From Thermoleophilia bacterium (lineage in GTDB: Bacteria > Actinomycetota > Thermoleophilia > Gaiellales > JAICJC01), in NCBI GenBank assembly GCA_025927685.1, contig JAICKX010000015.1, positions 1-42,962 of the forward strand: 42,962 nucleotides of DNA. Direction: 5' to 3'. The notes beneath the pieces were generated by a model. That model was not told where the DNA came from. It was given only the letters and a program-made list of their open reading frames with translations, and searched no databases. A program made the position numbers and the translations under genes. This document shows, piece by piece, positions 8,111-15,912 of this stretch. How positions within the stretch are numbered: the stretch's first letter is position 1; every line of letters starts with the position of its first letter.

Positions 8111-9006
8111 GCCGCGTCGGCGAGGACCGCGCGCCGCACCCAGGCGTTGGCGTCGCGCATGCGCCGGCGCAGGTCGAGCCGGTCCGCGCTCGCCGGTCCA
8201 TGCCCGGAGACGACCTGGCGCAGCTCGTCCCAGTCCGGCTCGGTGTAGAGCCAGCGCCCCTCGCCCTCGTCGTAGCGGAGGGCGGGGTCGGGGACCTCGA
8301 GGCCGAGCTCGCGGATCTGGGGCACGTAGCCGTCGAGGAACTCCTGGCGGAGCGACTCGTTGTCCTTGGTCTTGATCCGGTACTGGAGCACGAGGTCCTT
8401 CTCCGGCGGCATCCGGGTGCCGTGGAACTGCATGATCGGCCCCCACCAGCGGATGACGGCCTCCTGCACGAGCTCGCGCTGCTCGTCGGTGCCGTTCATC
8501 ATCGCCAGGATCACGTCGCGGCCGTGGAGGATGTGGAACGACTCCTCCCAGCAGATCTTCTTCATGATCCGCGCGTAGGGCGCGTACGAGCACTTGAGCA
8601 GCGCCTTCTGCGACACGATCGCGGCCGCGTCGATGAGCCAGGCGATGACGCCGACGTCTCCCCACGTGCGGGTCGGGTAATGGAACACGTTGTGGAACTT
8701 CGCCCGCCCCTCGAGCAGGTCGTCGAGCAGTTCCTCGCGCGGCGCGCCCAGGTCTTCGCAGACGCGGTAGATGAGCTGGGCGTGGCCGACCTCGTCCTGC
8801 ACCTTCGCGGTCAGTGCCAGCTTGCGCTGGAGGGTCGGGGCGCGCAGGATCCAGTCGCGCTCAGGCAGGACGCCCATGAGCTCGGAATTCCCGTGCATCG
8901 CGATGAACTTGACCAGAAGCGCGCGGTACTCGTCGGGCATCGGATCGCCGGCCTCGACGACCCCTCCGGACTGGACGTGCTCGAGGAACTGAGCTTCGCT
9001 GGTCAC
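8107..9006 (-). CDS. paaA: Phenylacetyl-CoA epoxidase catalytic subunit PaaA
   Basis: A 299-residue di-iron oxygenase subunit that activates O2 and epoxidises the aromatic ring of phenylacetyl-CoA. The GTG at 9006 starts the product. Iron-ligand helices are visible as QDEVGHAQLIYRVCEDLG and CWEESFHILHGRDV (ExxH pairs), and KFHNVFHYPTRTWGDVGVI is typical of PaaA. It heads the paaABCD operon. There is almost no room for a leader: the perfect palindrome at 9013-9035, containing a TACGAT hexamer on this strand at 9019-9014, ends seven bases upstream of the GTG, so a leaderless or near-leaderless mRNA is likely. Confidence 0.95.
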   Translation of the reverse strand: MTSEAQFLEHVQSGGVVEAGDPMPDEYRALLVKFIAMHGNSELMGVLPERDWILRAPTLQRKLALTAKVQDEVGHAQLIYRVCEDLGAPREELLDDLLEGRAKFHNVFHYPTRTWGDVGVIAWLIDAAAIVSQKALLKCSYAPYARIMKKICWEESFHILHGRDVILAMMNGTDEQRELVQEAVIRWWGPIMQFHGTRMPPEKDLVLQYRIKTKDNESLRQEFLDGYVPQIRELGLEVPDPALRYDEGEGRWLYTEPDWDELRQVVSGHGPASADRLDLRRRMRDANAWVRRAVLADAA

Positions 9007-9012
9007 GATCTA

Positions 9013-9035
9013 CATCGTAGTCTCGGACTACGATG
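9013..9035. promoter_or_regulatory. Palindromic operator/bidirectional promoter between paaA and the 2-oxoacid dehydrogenase genes
   Basis: CATCGTAGTC (9013-9022) and GACTACGATG (9026-9035) are perfect inverted repeats around the centre TCG. Each arm carries TACGAT, a plausible -10, reading outward on each strand; the gene starts at 9006 (minus) and 9045 (plus) lie 8 and 11 bases beyond. A 23-bp dyad of this form fits a TetR-type dimer. Phenylacetate operons in other bacteria are controlled by the TetR-type PaaR, but no regulator gene is in the window. Confidence 0.65.
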
Positions 9036-9044
9036 CGGGCCAGC

Positions 9045-10124
9045 ATGCGCGTCGAGCCCTCGCCGGCCATGCCCGAGCTGCGTCGCGTGATCGGCGACGG
9101 CGAGGGGCACCCGGACGGCGAGGTCACGGGCCTCGACGACGCCGGCCTGCTCGCGCTTCACCGCTCGATGGTGCTGCTTCGCACCTACGACGAGCGCTCG
9201 CTGACCTATCACCGCCAGGGCCGGATCGGCACCTACGCCATCTTCTGGGGCACCGAGGCCATCCAGGCCGGGTCGGTGCACGCCCTCGACGAGGTCGACT
9301 GGGTGTTCCCGTCGTACCGCGAGTCGGCCATCGGCCTCCTGCGCGGCATGGCGCCGGCCACGATCCTGGCGTGGTGGAGAGGGCACCCGGCCGGCTGGTG
9401 GGACCCGCGCGAGCGCCGCGTCGCCTCGATCTGCGTGCCCATCGCCACGCACGTGCCGCACGCCGCCGGCCTGGCCTGGGGGCTTCGCCTGCGCGGGGAG
9501 CGCGGCTGCGCAGTCTGCTACTTCGGCGACGGCGCGACGTCGGAGGGGGCCTTCCACGAGGGCGCGAACTTCGCGGCCGTGATGGACGCGCCGCTCGTGC
9601 TCCTCTGCAACAACAACCAGTGGGCGATCTCGACGCCGCTCGCGGCCCAGACCCGGGCCGCGGCGCTCGCGGACAAGGCGGCCGGCTACGGCATGCCGGG
9701 CGTGCGGGTGGACGGCGGCGACGTCCTCGCCGTCTACGACGCCACCCGGCAGGCGGTGGAGCGGGCGCGGGCGGGGGAGGGGCCGACGCTGATCGAGGCG
9801 GTCACCTACCGCATGGCGCCGCACGCCACGGCCGACGATCCGTCGCTCTACATCGACGAGGCCCGGGTCGAGGAGGAGCGGCGCAGCGAGTGCGTGGCCC
9901 GCTACGAGGGCTACCTGCGCCGCCGCGGGCTCCTGACCGACGAGCTGGCCGAGGCCGCGCGGGCCGACGCGCTGGCCGCGATGCGGGAGGGGATCGCCGC
10001 GGCCGAGGCGCTGCCGGCGCCCGACCCGGCGCTCGTCTTCGACACGGCCTACGCCGATCCGCCGGCGCAGCTCGTCGCCGAGCGCGCGGAGCTCCTGCGG
10101 CTGCTCTCCGAGGACGGCCGGTGA
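9045..10124 (+). CDS. pdhA: 2-oxoacid dehydrogenase E1 alpha subunit
   Basis: A thiamine-diphosphate enzyme subunit that decarboxylates a 2-oxoacid and acylates the lipoyl group of E2. The TPP motif is complete: GDGATSEGAFHEGANF then LCNNNQWAIST. Near the N-terminus RTYDERSLTYHRQGRIG and at the end MAPHATADDPS match E1 alpha of branched-chain or pyruvate-type complexes. Starts at 9033, 9045 and 9069 are in frame; 9045 is chosen because 9033 lies inside the palindrome while 9045 suits a leaderless message (359 residues). The gene overlaps the E1 beta gene by GTGA. The substrate (pyruvate, branched-chain oxoacid, phenylpyruvate) cannot be told from sequence; the symbol is nominal. Confidence 0.92.
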   Translation: MRVEPSPAMPELRRVIGDGEGHPDGEVTGLDDAGLLALHRSMVLLRTYDERSLTYHRQGRIGTYAIFWGTEAIQAGSVHALDEVDWVFPSYRESAIGLLRGMAPATILAWWRGHPAGWWDPRERRVASICVPIATHVPHAAGLAWGLRLRGERGCAVCYFGDGATSEGAFHEGANFAAVMDAPLVLLCNNNQWAISTPLAAQTRAAALADKAAGYGMPGVRVDGGDVLAVYDATRQAVERARAGEGPTLIEAVTYRMAPHATADDPSLYIDEARVEEERRSECVARYEGYLRRRGLLTDELAEAARADALAAMREGIAAAEALPAPDPALVFDTAYADPPAQLVAERAELLRLLSEDGR

Positions 10125-11083
10125 AGACGCTCGTCGAGGCCGTGAACGACGGCCTGCACACCGAGATGGAGCGCGACCCGTCCGTCATGGTGATGGGCGA
10201 GGACGTCGGCATCCTGGGCGGCGTCTTCCGCGCCACCGCCGGCCTGCGGGAGCGGTTCGGGAGCGACCGGTGCGTCGACACGCCGCTCGCCGAGGCCGGA
10301 ATCCTGGGGACCGCGGTGGGGCTCGCGATGGCGGGCTTCCGCCCCGTCTGCGAGATGCAGTACGACGCGTTCTCGTACCCGTGCCTCGACCAGCTGATCT
10401 GCCACGTCGGCCGCTACCGCTGGCGCACCGGCGGCGCGATGGAGTTCCCGATCACGGTGCGGATGCCGTACGGCGGCCGCGTGCGCGCGCCCGAGCTGCA
10501 CGACGACTCGCCGGAGGCCTACTACGTCCATACGCCGGGGATCAAGGTGGCGATCCCCTCGACGCCGGCCGACGCCAAGGGCCTGCTCGCGGCGGCGATC
10601 CGCGACGCCGACCCGGTGGTCGTGCTCGAGCCGAAGCTGATCTACCGCACGGCCCGGGGCGAGGTGCCGGAGGGCGAGCACGTGGTGCCGCTGGGGTCGG
10701 CGCGGGTGGCCCGGCAGGGGACGGACGTGACGGTCGTCGCCTACGGGGCCATGGTTGCCGTCGCCGAGGCGGCCGCCGAGCGGGCCGACGCGTCGGTCGA
10801 GGTGCTCGACCTGCGCTCGCTGAAGCCCCTGGACGAGGGCGCGCTGCTCGAGTCGGTGGGGAAGACCGGCCGGGCGGTCGTGGTCGCGGAGGCCCCGCGG
10901 GTGGCCGGCTTCGCAGCAGAGGTGGCGGCCGTCCTGGCCGAGAAGGCGATCCTCGACCTGCGGGGGCCGGTCGTCCGCGTCACCGGCTACGACGTGCCCT
11001 ACCCGTACTGGACGATCGAGGACGCCTACCTGCCCTCGCCGGAGCGCGTGCTCGCCGCACTCGACAAGGTGATGGCGTTCTGA
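10121..11083 (+). CDS. pdhB: 2-oxoacid dehydrogenase E1 beta subunit
   Basis: A 320-residue partner of E1 alpha, starting at the GTG of a GTGA overlap. Recognised from VMGEDVGILGGVFRATAGL, the FGSDRCVDTPLAEAGILGTA segment and the C-terminal transketolase-type domain (SLKPLDEGALLESV, EAPRVAGFAAEVAA). E1 beta completes the TPP site of the alpha2-beta2 E1. The length is typical (about 325). Its stop overlaps the E2 ATG (TGATG), so the three subunits are translationally coupled. Confidence 0.93.
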   Translation: MKTLVEAVNDGLHTEMERDPSVMVMGEDVGILGGVFRATAGLRERFGSDRCVDTPLAEAGILGTAVGLAMAGFRPVCEMQYDAFSYPCLDQLICHVGRYRWRTGGAMEFPITVRMPYGGRVRAPELHDDSPEAYYVHTPGIKVAIPSTPADAKGLLAAAIRDADPVVVLEPKLIYRTARGEVPEGEHVVPLGSARVARQGTDVTVVAYGAMVAVAEAAAERADASVEVLDLRSLKPLDEGALLESVGKTGRAVVVAEAPRVAGFAAEVAAVLAEKAILDLRGPVVRVTGYDVPYPYWTIEDAYLPSPERVLAALDKVMAF

Positions 11084-12150
11084 TGGCCTACGAGTTCCGG
11101 ATGCCCGATCTGGGCGAGGGGGTGGCCGAGGGGGAGATCGTCCGCTGGCTGGTGGCCCCCGGCCAGGAGGTGGCCGAGGACGACCTCCTGGTCGAGATCC
11201 AGACCGACAAGGCGACCGTCGAGGTGCCGTCGCCCGCGTCCGGCGTGGTGAGCCGCATCCTGGCGGAGGAGGGCGCGGTCGTCCCGGTGGGCGAGCTGCT
11301 CGTCGTGATCGGCGCCGAGGACGGCGACGGGGTACCAGGTAACGGCCCCCCGGCCGTGACGGAACCGGTGCAGAGTCGTGTGCAGGCCACGCCCGCCGTG
11401 CGCCGGCTCGCGGCCGAGCTGGGTGTCGACCTCGCGGCGCTGGCGGGAGACGGGCCGGTGACCGAGGCCGCCGTGCGGGCGGCCGCCGGAGGGCCTGCGG
11501 GAGGCCGGCGGGAGCCGCTGCGCGGCGTGCGGCGGGCGATCGCCGAGCACCTGAGCCGCTCGCACCGCGAGGTGCCGGCCGTCACGGTGGTCGAGGAGTG
11601 CGACTTCACGCACCTCTCGCTGACCAGGGGCGAGCTCAGCTACCTGCCATTTGTCCTTCGCGCGACGGCCGATGCGCTCGGGCGCCATCCCGCGCTGAAC
11701 GCCCGGCTGGAGCGCGACGAGATCGTCTACCTCGACGACGTCCACCTCGGCGTGGCGATGCAGACCGAGGCGGGCCTGGTCGTCCCGGTCGTGCGCGACG
11801 CCGCCGCCAAGGCGGTAGAGACGCTGGCGACGGAGGTGGCCGACCTGGGCGCCGCGGCCGCCGCCGGGACGCTGGTGCCGGAGCAGCTGCGCGGGTCGAC
11901 GTTCACCGTGTCCAGCGCCGGACGGCTAGGCGGGCTCTTCGCGACGCCGCTCGTGAACCACCCCGAGGTGGCCATCCTGGGCGTCCACCGGATCGCCCCC
12001 CGTCCCGCGGTGATCGACGGCGCCATCCTGGTCCGCGACATCGGGCTCGTCTCGTGCACGTTCGACCACCGCGTGGTCGACGGCGCGGTTGCGTCCGCGT
12101 TCCTGCTCGACGTCATCGCCGGGCTCGAGGGACGCGAGCCGGGGCCTTAA
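11083..12150 (+). CDS. pdhC: 2-oxoacid dehydrogenase E2 (dihydrolipoamide acyltransferase)
   Basis: A 355-residue E2 that carries acyl groups on lipoate and transfers them to CoA. Domains in order: one lipoyl domain (residues ~3-75) with the lipoylated Lys43 in QTDKATVEV; a linker; a peripheral-subunit-binding domain (~98-130; TPAVRRLAAELGVDL); and the acyltransferase domain (~140-350) ending with the active-site FDHRVVDG. The catalytic domain is compact, so the protein is shorter than typical ~400-residue E2s. No E3 (lipoamide dehydrogenase) gene follows; E3 may be shared from elsewhere. A GC-rich hairpin follows the stop. Confidence 0.93.
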   Translation: MAYEFRMPDLGEGVAEGEIVRWLVAPGQEVAEDDLLVEIQTDKATVEVPSPASGVVSRILAEEGAVVPVGELLVVIGAEDGDGVPGNGPPAVTEPVQSRVQATPAVRRLAAELGVDLAALAGDGPVTEAAVRAAAGGPAGGRREPLRGVRRAIAEHLSRSHREVPAVTVVEECDFTHLSLTRGELSYLPFVLRATADALGRHPALNARLERDEIVYLDDVHLGVAMQTEAGLVVPVVRDAAAKAVETLATEVADLGAAAAAGTLVPEQLRGSTFTVSSAGRLGGLFATPLVNHPEVAILGVHRIAPRPAVIDGAILVRDIGLVSCTFDHRVVDGAVASAFLLDVIAGLEGREPGP

Positions 12151-12156
12151 CCACCC

Positions 12157-12181
12157 GCGGCGGGGGCCCGGCCCCCGCCGC
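12157..12181 (+). terminator. GC-rich hairpin after the E2 gene
   Basis: GCGGCGGGGG (12157-12166) pairs perfectly with CCCCCGCCGC (12172-12181) around a 5-base loop, six bases past the E2 stop and before the convergent gene ending at 12211. There is no U-run, so it would be an atypical or bidirectional terminator. Confidence 0.55.
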
Positions 12182-12210
12182 GTCGTGCGCTTGGTGTGAG
12201 GCTCGCCGGC

Positions 12211-13359
12211 CTAGGTGAACCGGACGAAGCCCTGCTGGTTCACGTTGTGCACCTTCGTGAAGGAGCCGCCGGCCATGACCTGCGTCTTGTTGCTCCGGAT
12301 CGCGAACACGCCCTGGACGCTGTTCCCGATCGGGTTCCAGCTGGTCAGGTGCCCGGTCGCCTGGTTCACGGCCAGGAACTTGCGCCGCCCGGTGGGGGTC
12401 GTGCAGCTCAGCGGGGTGCCGGTGCCCGTGTGGCCCTGGCAGTAATTGTTGAAGTGGCCGCCGACGTAGACGATGCCCTTGCGAAGCGTGATCGCCCGGA
12501 CGTCGCCGTCGGTGAGCACGTCCCACCTGGCGTGGCTCGTCCTGAAGGTGACAGCCGCCACGTGTCCGCCGTTGCCGGCGCCGCCGACGTAGAGCGTCTT
12601 GCCGGCCAGCGCCAGCGAGAACACCGGGTAGTTCGGATGGAAGTGGAACTTCTTCGCGATGGCGCCGCTCCCGGCCGTCTTGATCGCCGAGAGGTGGTTC
12701 GCGGCCTTGCCGTTCATGTGGTCGAACGCGCCGCCGACGTAGATGCGCTTGCCGGTCGCCGAGATCTGCAGCGTGTAGACCTCCGAGCTGGCGTGCGGCG
12801 TCCATCCGATCAGCTTGGCCGACGAGCCCGGCGACACGGCTCCGAGCCGGTTTCGGGTGTGGCCCTTGAGCGTCGTGAACGTGCCGCCGAGGTAGACGCG
12901 CTTCCTGTTCGTCACGATGACGTCGACCTTGCCGTTGGTGTTCGCCTTCCACGGCCGCAGGGTGCTCGAGCTGGCGTTGATCGCGGCCACATGGAGACGC
13001 GTGGCGCCGTGCACCCTCGTGAAGTGCCCGCCGGCGTAGATCGTCTTGCCGTTCGGCTTGACGGCGAGGGCGTTCACGATGTCATTCGCGCCCGGGTTCC
13101 ACGGCTTGAGCGCACCGGTGTGCGCGTCGAGCGCCGCCAGGTGGTTGCGGACGGCGCCGCCCGACGGTGCGCCCGGAGCCCGGACGTGCGTGAAGCTACC
13201 GCCGATGTAGATCTTGCCGTTGGCGACGACGATGGCGTTCACCTTGCCATCCGTCTGCCAGGAGTTGGCGGGTGCCTCACCCACCAGCGCCGCCTGGGCC
13301 GGGGCCGCGGCAGCGAGAACGCCCGCAGCCACAGCCATAGTCATTAGAACACGCCGCAA
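12211..13359 (-). CDS. Secreted seven-repeat (probably beta-propeller) protein
   Basis: A 382-residue exported protein. The start is TTG at 13359 behind a strong GGGAGGG; ATG codons at 13344 and 13338 are alternatives. The signal peptide (TMAVAAGVLAAAAPAQA) ends near residue 23. The mature part holds seven copies of a hydrophobic-GG-aromatic core: IYIGGSFT, IYAGGHFT, VYLGGTFT, IYVGGAFD, LYVGGAGN, VYVGGHFN, VMAGGSFT. Most are followed by a G...LAA.D..TG....W-type half-repeat, as in delta-60-type repeat proteins. Seven units suggest a seven-bladed propeller. No catalytic residues are evident; a cell-surface or adhesive role is a guess. It is a paralogue of the protein at 14152-15342. Confidence 0.8.
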   Translation of the reverse strand: MRRVLMTMAVAAGVLAAAAPAQAALVGEAPANSWQTDGKVNAIVVANGKIYIGGSFTHVRAPGAPSGGAVRNHLAALDAHTGALKPWNPGANDIVNALAVKPNGKTIYAGGHFTRVHGATRLHVAAINASSSTLRPWKANTNGKVDVIVTNRKRVYLGGTFTTLKGHTRNRLGAVSPGSSAKLIGWTPHASSEVYTLQISATGKRIYVGGAFDHMNGKAANHLSAIKTAGSGAIAKKFHFHPNYPVFSLALAGKTLYVGGAGNGGHVAAVTFRTSHARWDVLTDGDVRAITLRKGIVYVGGHFNNYCQGHTGTGTPLSCTTPTGRRKFLAVNQATGHLTSWNPIGNSVQGVFAIRSNKTQVMAGGSFTKVHNVNQQGFVRFT

Positions 13360-13390
13360 GTTTGCCCTCCCGTGGTTTCCAGTTACAACG

Positions 13391-13418
13391 AGACTAAAGC
13401 GTCAGTTGGGAATGTCAA
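13391..13418 (-). promoter_or_regulatory. Promoter of the 12211-13359 gene
   Basis: On the minus strand TTGACA (13418-13413) and TAGTCT (13396-13391) are spaced by 16 bases, about 32 bases upstream of the TTG start. The -35 lies within the last codons of the Nudix gene, so this gene can be transcribed apart from it. Confidence 0.6.
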
Positions 13419-13959
13419 CGATATCAGCGGACATTTCCCCACCCTCCCGGTAGGTCCGCCAGTGGCGGAATGCCGCCGCCGTGAGCTGTCCCTTGACCTG
13501 CGTCCGTGCGATCAGGTCGTCGATCTGCTCCGGCGTGAACCACTCCGGGGCGCCCAGGATGTCCGGGTCGTTGACAGCGTAGCTGGTTTGCCGCAGCTGG
13601 TCGCACACGTAGTTCAGCCGGAGCGACGTGCCGATCCGGTGGCCGTCCGGGCCGTGCTCGCGCACCAGCGAGACGCCGATCAGGGTCGCGTCGCTCGCCG
13701 CGTAGCCCGTCTCGACCAGCAGGTTGCGGTTCACCGAGTGCTCGGGAAGCTGGACGCGGCCGTCCTCGTCGACCGGCTGCATCCAGCCGGTGGGGAAGTT
13801 CCAGCGCTCCTCGCCGTCGCGGTTCAGCTGGCGCACCATCAGGAGCTCGCCCCCGTGCTCCACGATCGCGCAGACCGTCGTGGCGAGGATCTGGGGATGG
13901 CCGACGCCCATCTGCGTCTCGAAGAATCCGGCCTCCCCGGCGGTCGCGTGATCGGTCAC
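13402..13959 (-). CDS. Nudix-fold hydrolase-like protein with an altered Nudix box
   Basis: A 185-residue protein from GTG at 13959 (an internal ATG at 13911, MGVGHPQ, is possible). The N-terminal beta strands (ILATTVCAIVEHGGELLMVRQ, cited in part) and WNFPTGWMQPVDEDGRVQLPE are Nudix-like. The box itself reads EHSVNRNLLVETGY, where the canonical REUxEExGU would have two further Glu residues; Asn and Val stand there. Metal-dependent hydrolysis may therefore be weak or lost, or another residue takes over. Substrate unknown. Its 3-prime end carries the promoter of the downstream repeat-protein gene. Confidence 0.75.
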   Translation of the reverse strand: MTDHATAGEAGFFETQMGVGHPQILATTVCAIVEHGGELLMVRQLNRDGEERWNFPTGWMQPVDEDGRVQLPEHSVNRNLLVETGYAASDATLIGVSLVREHGPDGHRIGTSLRLNYVCDQLRQTSYAVNDPDILGAPEWFTPEQIDDLIARTQVKGQLTAAAFRHWRTYREGGEMSADIVDIPN

Positions 13960-14030
13960 CGCCCAAGGATACCGCCGGGAATCGGCCGCGCCGGCCCCGG
14001 TGTGGAGATCCGGAATTTCACAACACCTGG

Positions 14031-14059
14031 TTGACGGATTCCTAAACATCCCACAAAAT
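14031..14059 (+). promoter_or_regulatory. Promoter of the 14152-15342 gene
   Basis: TTGACG (14031-14036) and CAAAAT (14054-14059) are separated by 17 bases. They would start a message about 85 bases upstream of the ATG. The leader is GC-rich with short dyads (for example GGCCGGCTCCGGCC near 14101) but no recognised riboswitch. Confidence 0.5.
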
Positions 14060-14151
14060 GGATGCGCCGCACGTTCGCTTGGCGTTCGATCGGCGAATCG
14101 GGCCGGCTCCGGCCGGTGTGTGTGGGACACAGAAGGGGGAGGAATCGCGGG

Positions 14152-15342
14152 ATGTCCGTCAAGCGACTGGCATTGCTTGCCCTGGCAGCGGTGGGCGCGC
14201 TCGCAGCGACCGCATCGCCCGCATTCGCGCTGAGCGCGACCGCGGACACGCAGGCCTGGGAGGTGAACGGGAAGGTGCGAGCCTTCGCGCTGAGCGGGAA
14301 CACGCTCTACGTGGGAGGCAAGTTCGGCCTTCTGCGCGCACAGGGAGGCACGCCGAAGATCAAGCTCAAGAGCGTCGGCAAGATCGACGCGACCACGGGT
14401 GTCGGGATTCCCGGCTGGGGCCCGATCATCACCACGTCCACCGGCGCGGCCGGGCAGGTGAACGCCCTGGGCGTCTCGGCCGACGGCTCGACGCTCTACA
14501 TCGGCGGCAAGTTCGACTTCATCAACGGCACGCCCGTCAAGAACTTCGCGGCCGTCTCGACGTCGACCGGCGCGGTCGATCCGGCGTTCACACACGCGTT
14601 CGGGAATCAGGTGTGGGTGATCAACGTCGGCCCGAACCTGATCTACGTCGGCGGTGCGTTCAAGCAGGTCGACGGCACGGCGAGAGGCAACATCGTCGCG
14701 CTGAACCAGGACGGCTCCGTGAACACCACGTTCGCGGCCGCCGCGAACAACAACGTCCGCTCGATGGCGCTCGCTCCCGACGGCAACACGCTGTTCGTCG
14801 GCGGCAACTTCACGACGATGGACGGCGTCTCGCGCGTCTCCGTGGCCCGGATCTCGCTCGACACGGGCTCGCTCGATCCGTGGGCCATCCCGTCCGGCAT
14901 CATCGTCGCCCCGCAGGTGGGGTGGACGCTCCTCCCCGTCGGGAACCGCCTCTTCGGCGGCTTCGGGCGCGGCCCGAACTACGCCGCGGCGTTCCGCCTC
15001 GACAACGGCAATGTCGGCTCGCTGGTGTGGCGCGTCAGCACGGCCGGCAACGACGAGAGCATGGCGATGTCCCCCGACGGCACGCGCCTCTTCATCGGCG
15101 GCCACATGGGGACGGCGGTGCTCACGCAGACGTTCTGCGGCCAGGCGGTCCACGGGCTGTATTCCGTGAACCCGGTGACGGGCGCCGTGTACTGCGACTG
15201 GTTCCCGGCCATCACCCCCTTCGGCTCGAACTACACCGGAGCGTGGGCCATGATGAAGTCGGGCTCGAACCTGTACGTCGGCGGTCTCATCGACGCCATC
15301 AACGGGGTGCCGCACGCGAACCTCGTGCGGTTCCCGATGTAA
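14152..15342 (+). CDS. Secreted seven-repeat (probably beta-propeller) protein, paralogue
   Basis: A 396-residue exported protein. ATG at 14152 is preceded by GGGGGAGGA and begins a clear signal peptide (MSVKRLALLALAAVGALAAT, cleaved near ASPAFA). Seven GG cores are counted: LYVGGKFG, LYIGGKFD, IYVGGAFK, LFVGGNFT, LFGGFGRG, LFIGGHMG, LYVGGLID. Several are followed by DG/NG and a D..TG..D.(F/W) half-repeat. It ends NLVRFPM, very like the QGFVRFT end of the paralogue at 12211-13359. Two Cys (FCGQ, YCDW) in unit six could form a disulfide. Function unknown; export and repeat architecture are directly visible. Confidence 0.82.
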   Translation: MSVKRLALLALAAVGALAATASPAFALSATADTQAWEVNGKVRAFALSGNTLYVGGKFGLLRAQGGTPKIKLKSVGKIDATTGVGIPGWGPIITTSTGAAGQVNALGVSADGSTLYIGGKFDFINGTPVKNFAAVSTSTGAVDPAFTHAFGNQVWVINVGPNLIYVGGAFKQVDGTARGNIVALNQDGSVNTTFAAAANNNVRSMALAPDGNTLFVGGNFTTMDGVSRVSVARISLDTGSLDPWAIPSGIIVAPQVGWTLLPVGNRLFGGFGRGPNYAAAFRLDNGNVGSLVWRVSTAGNDESMAMSPDGTRLFIGGHMGTAVLTQTFCGQAVHGLYSVNPVTGAVYCDWFPAITPFGSNYTGAWAMMKSGSNLYVGGLIDAINGVPHANLVRFPM

Positions 15343-15353
15343 CGACCACACAC

Positions 15354-15387
15354 GAGCCCGTCCTCCGGATCTCCGGAGGGCGGGCTC
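15354..15387 (+). terminator. Strong hairpin terminator
   Basis: A 15-bp stem (15354-15368 with 15373-15387, one G-U pair in RNA) and ATCT loop start 12 bases after the stop of the upstream gene. It is followed by CACCCGTTT, a weak T-run. It lies between convergent genes and may serve both. Confidence 0.75.
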
Positions 15388-15394
15388 ACCCGTT

Positions 15395-15904
15395 TCAAGG
15401 GCCGAGCGCCTGCACCATGACGACCGCCTGGTTCTCGGCGTTCCACCAGCCGGCCGGGTCGAGGGCCGGCTCGAAGCCGCATCCGCGCCAGAAGGCCCGC
15501 GTCCCGGCGTAGCCGTCGTCGACGCCCGGCTCGGGTGTCGCCTCCGACAGCGTCGTGACGACTGCGATGCGGATCTCAGGGCCGAGCTCGGCCAGGAACG
15601 CGTCGACCAGCATCCGGCCGATCCCGCGCCGGCGCTCGGCCGCGTGCACCGCCATCCAGGTGATCTCGGCCGCCGCGCGGTACCAGGGCCGCCACGTCAC
15701 GAACCCGACCGGCATGCCGGCGGCCGTGGCGACGAACCCGTCCTGCTCGCGCACCGCGGCGGCGCACAGCTCGCGGCCGTGCCCGTCGCCGAAGTGGTAG
15801 GGGAGCGACGCCACGATCGCGTCGCAGCCCGCCGCGTCGCCCGGACCGAGGGCGCGAATCGCCACGTCGCCGGGTGCCGGTGCGGCGCCGTCCACGCCGC
15901 ACAC
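15395..15904 (-). CDS. GNAT-family N-acetyltransferase
   Basis: About 169 residues from a GTG at 15904 (another GTG nine bases in is possible). The GNAT core is plain: a strand with GMPVGFVTW, then ITWMAVHAAERRRGIGRMLV, holding the RxxGxG acetyl-CoA pyrophosphate loop, and the late ARAFW-like helix (TRAFWRGCGFEP). It transfers an acetyl group from acetyl-CoA to an unknown amine. It is downstream of and co-directional with the GGDEF-EAL gene (eight bases apart), so the two may share a message. Confidence 0.85.
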   Translation of the reverse strand: MCGVDGAAPAPGDVAIRALGPGDAAGCDAIVASLPYHFGDGHGRELCAAAVREQDGFVATAAGMPVGFVTWRPWYRAAAEITWMAVHAAERRRGIGRMLVDAFLAELGPEIRIAVVTTLSEATPEPGVDDGYAGTRAFWRGCGFEPALDPAGWWNAENQAVVMVQALGP

Positions 15905-15912
15905 CGTACTCG

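Noticed and set aside
13960-15351. Long minus-strand frame upstream of and continuous with the Nudix gene
   Set aside because: It is antisense to the exported repeat-protein gene with its signal peptide and ribosome site; only the Nudix part after 13959 has a recognisable fold.
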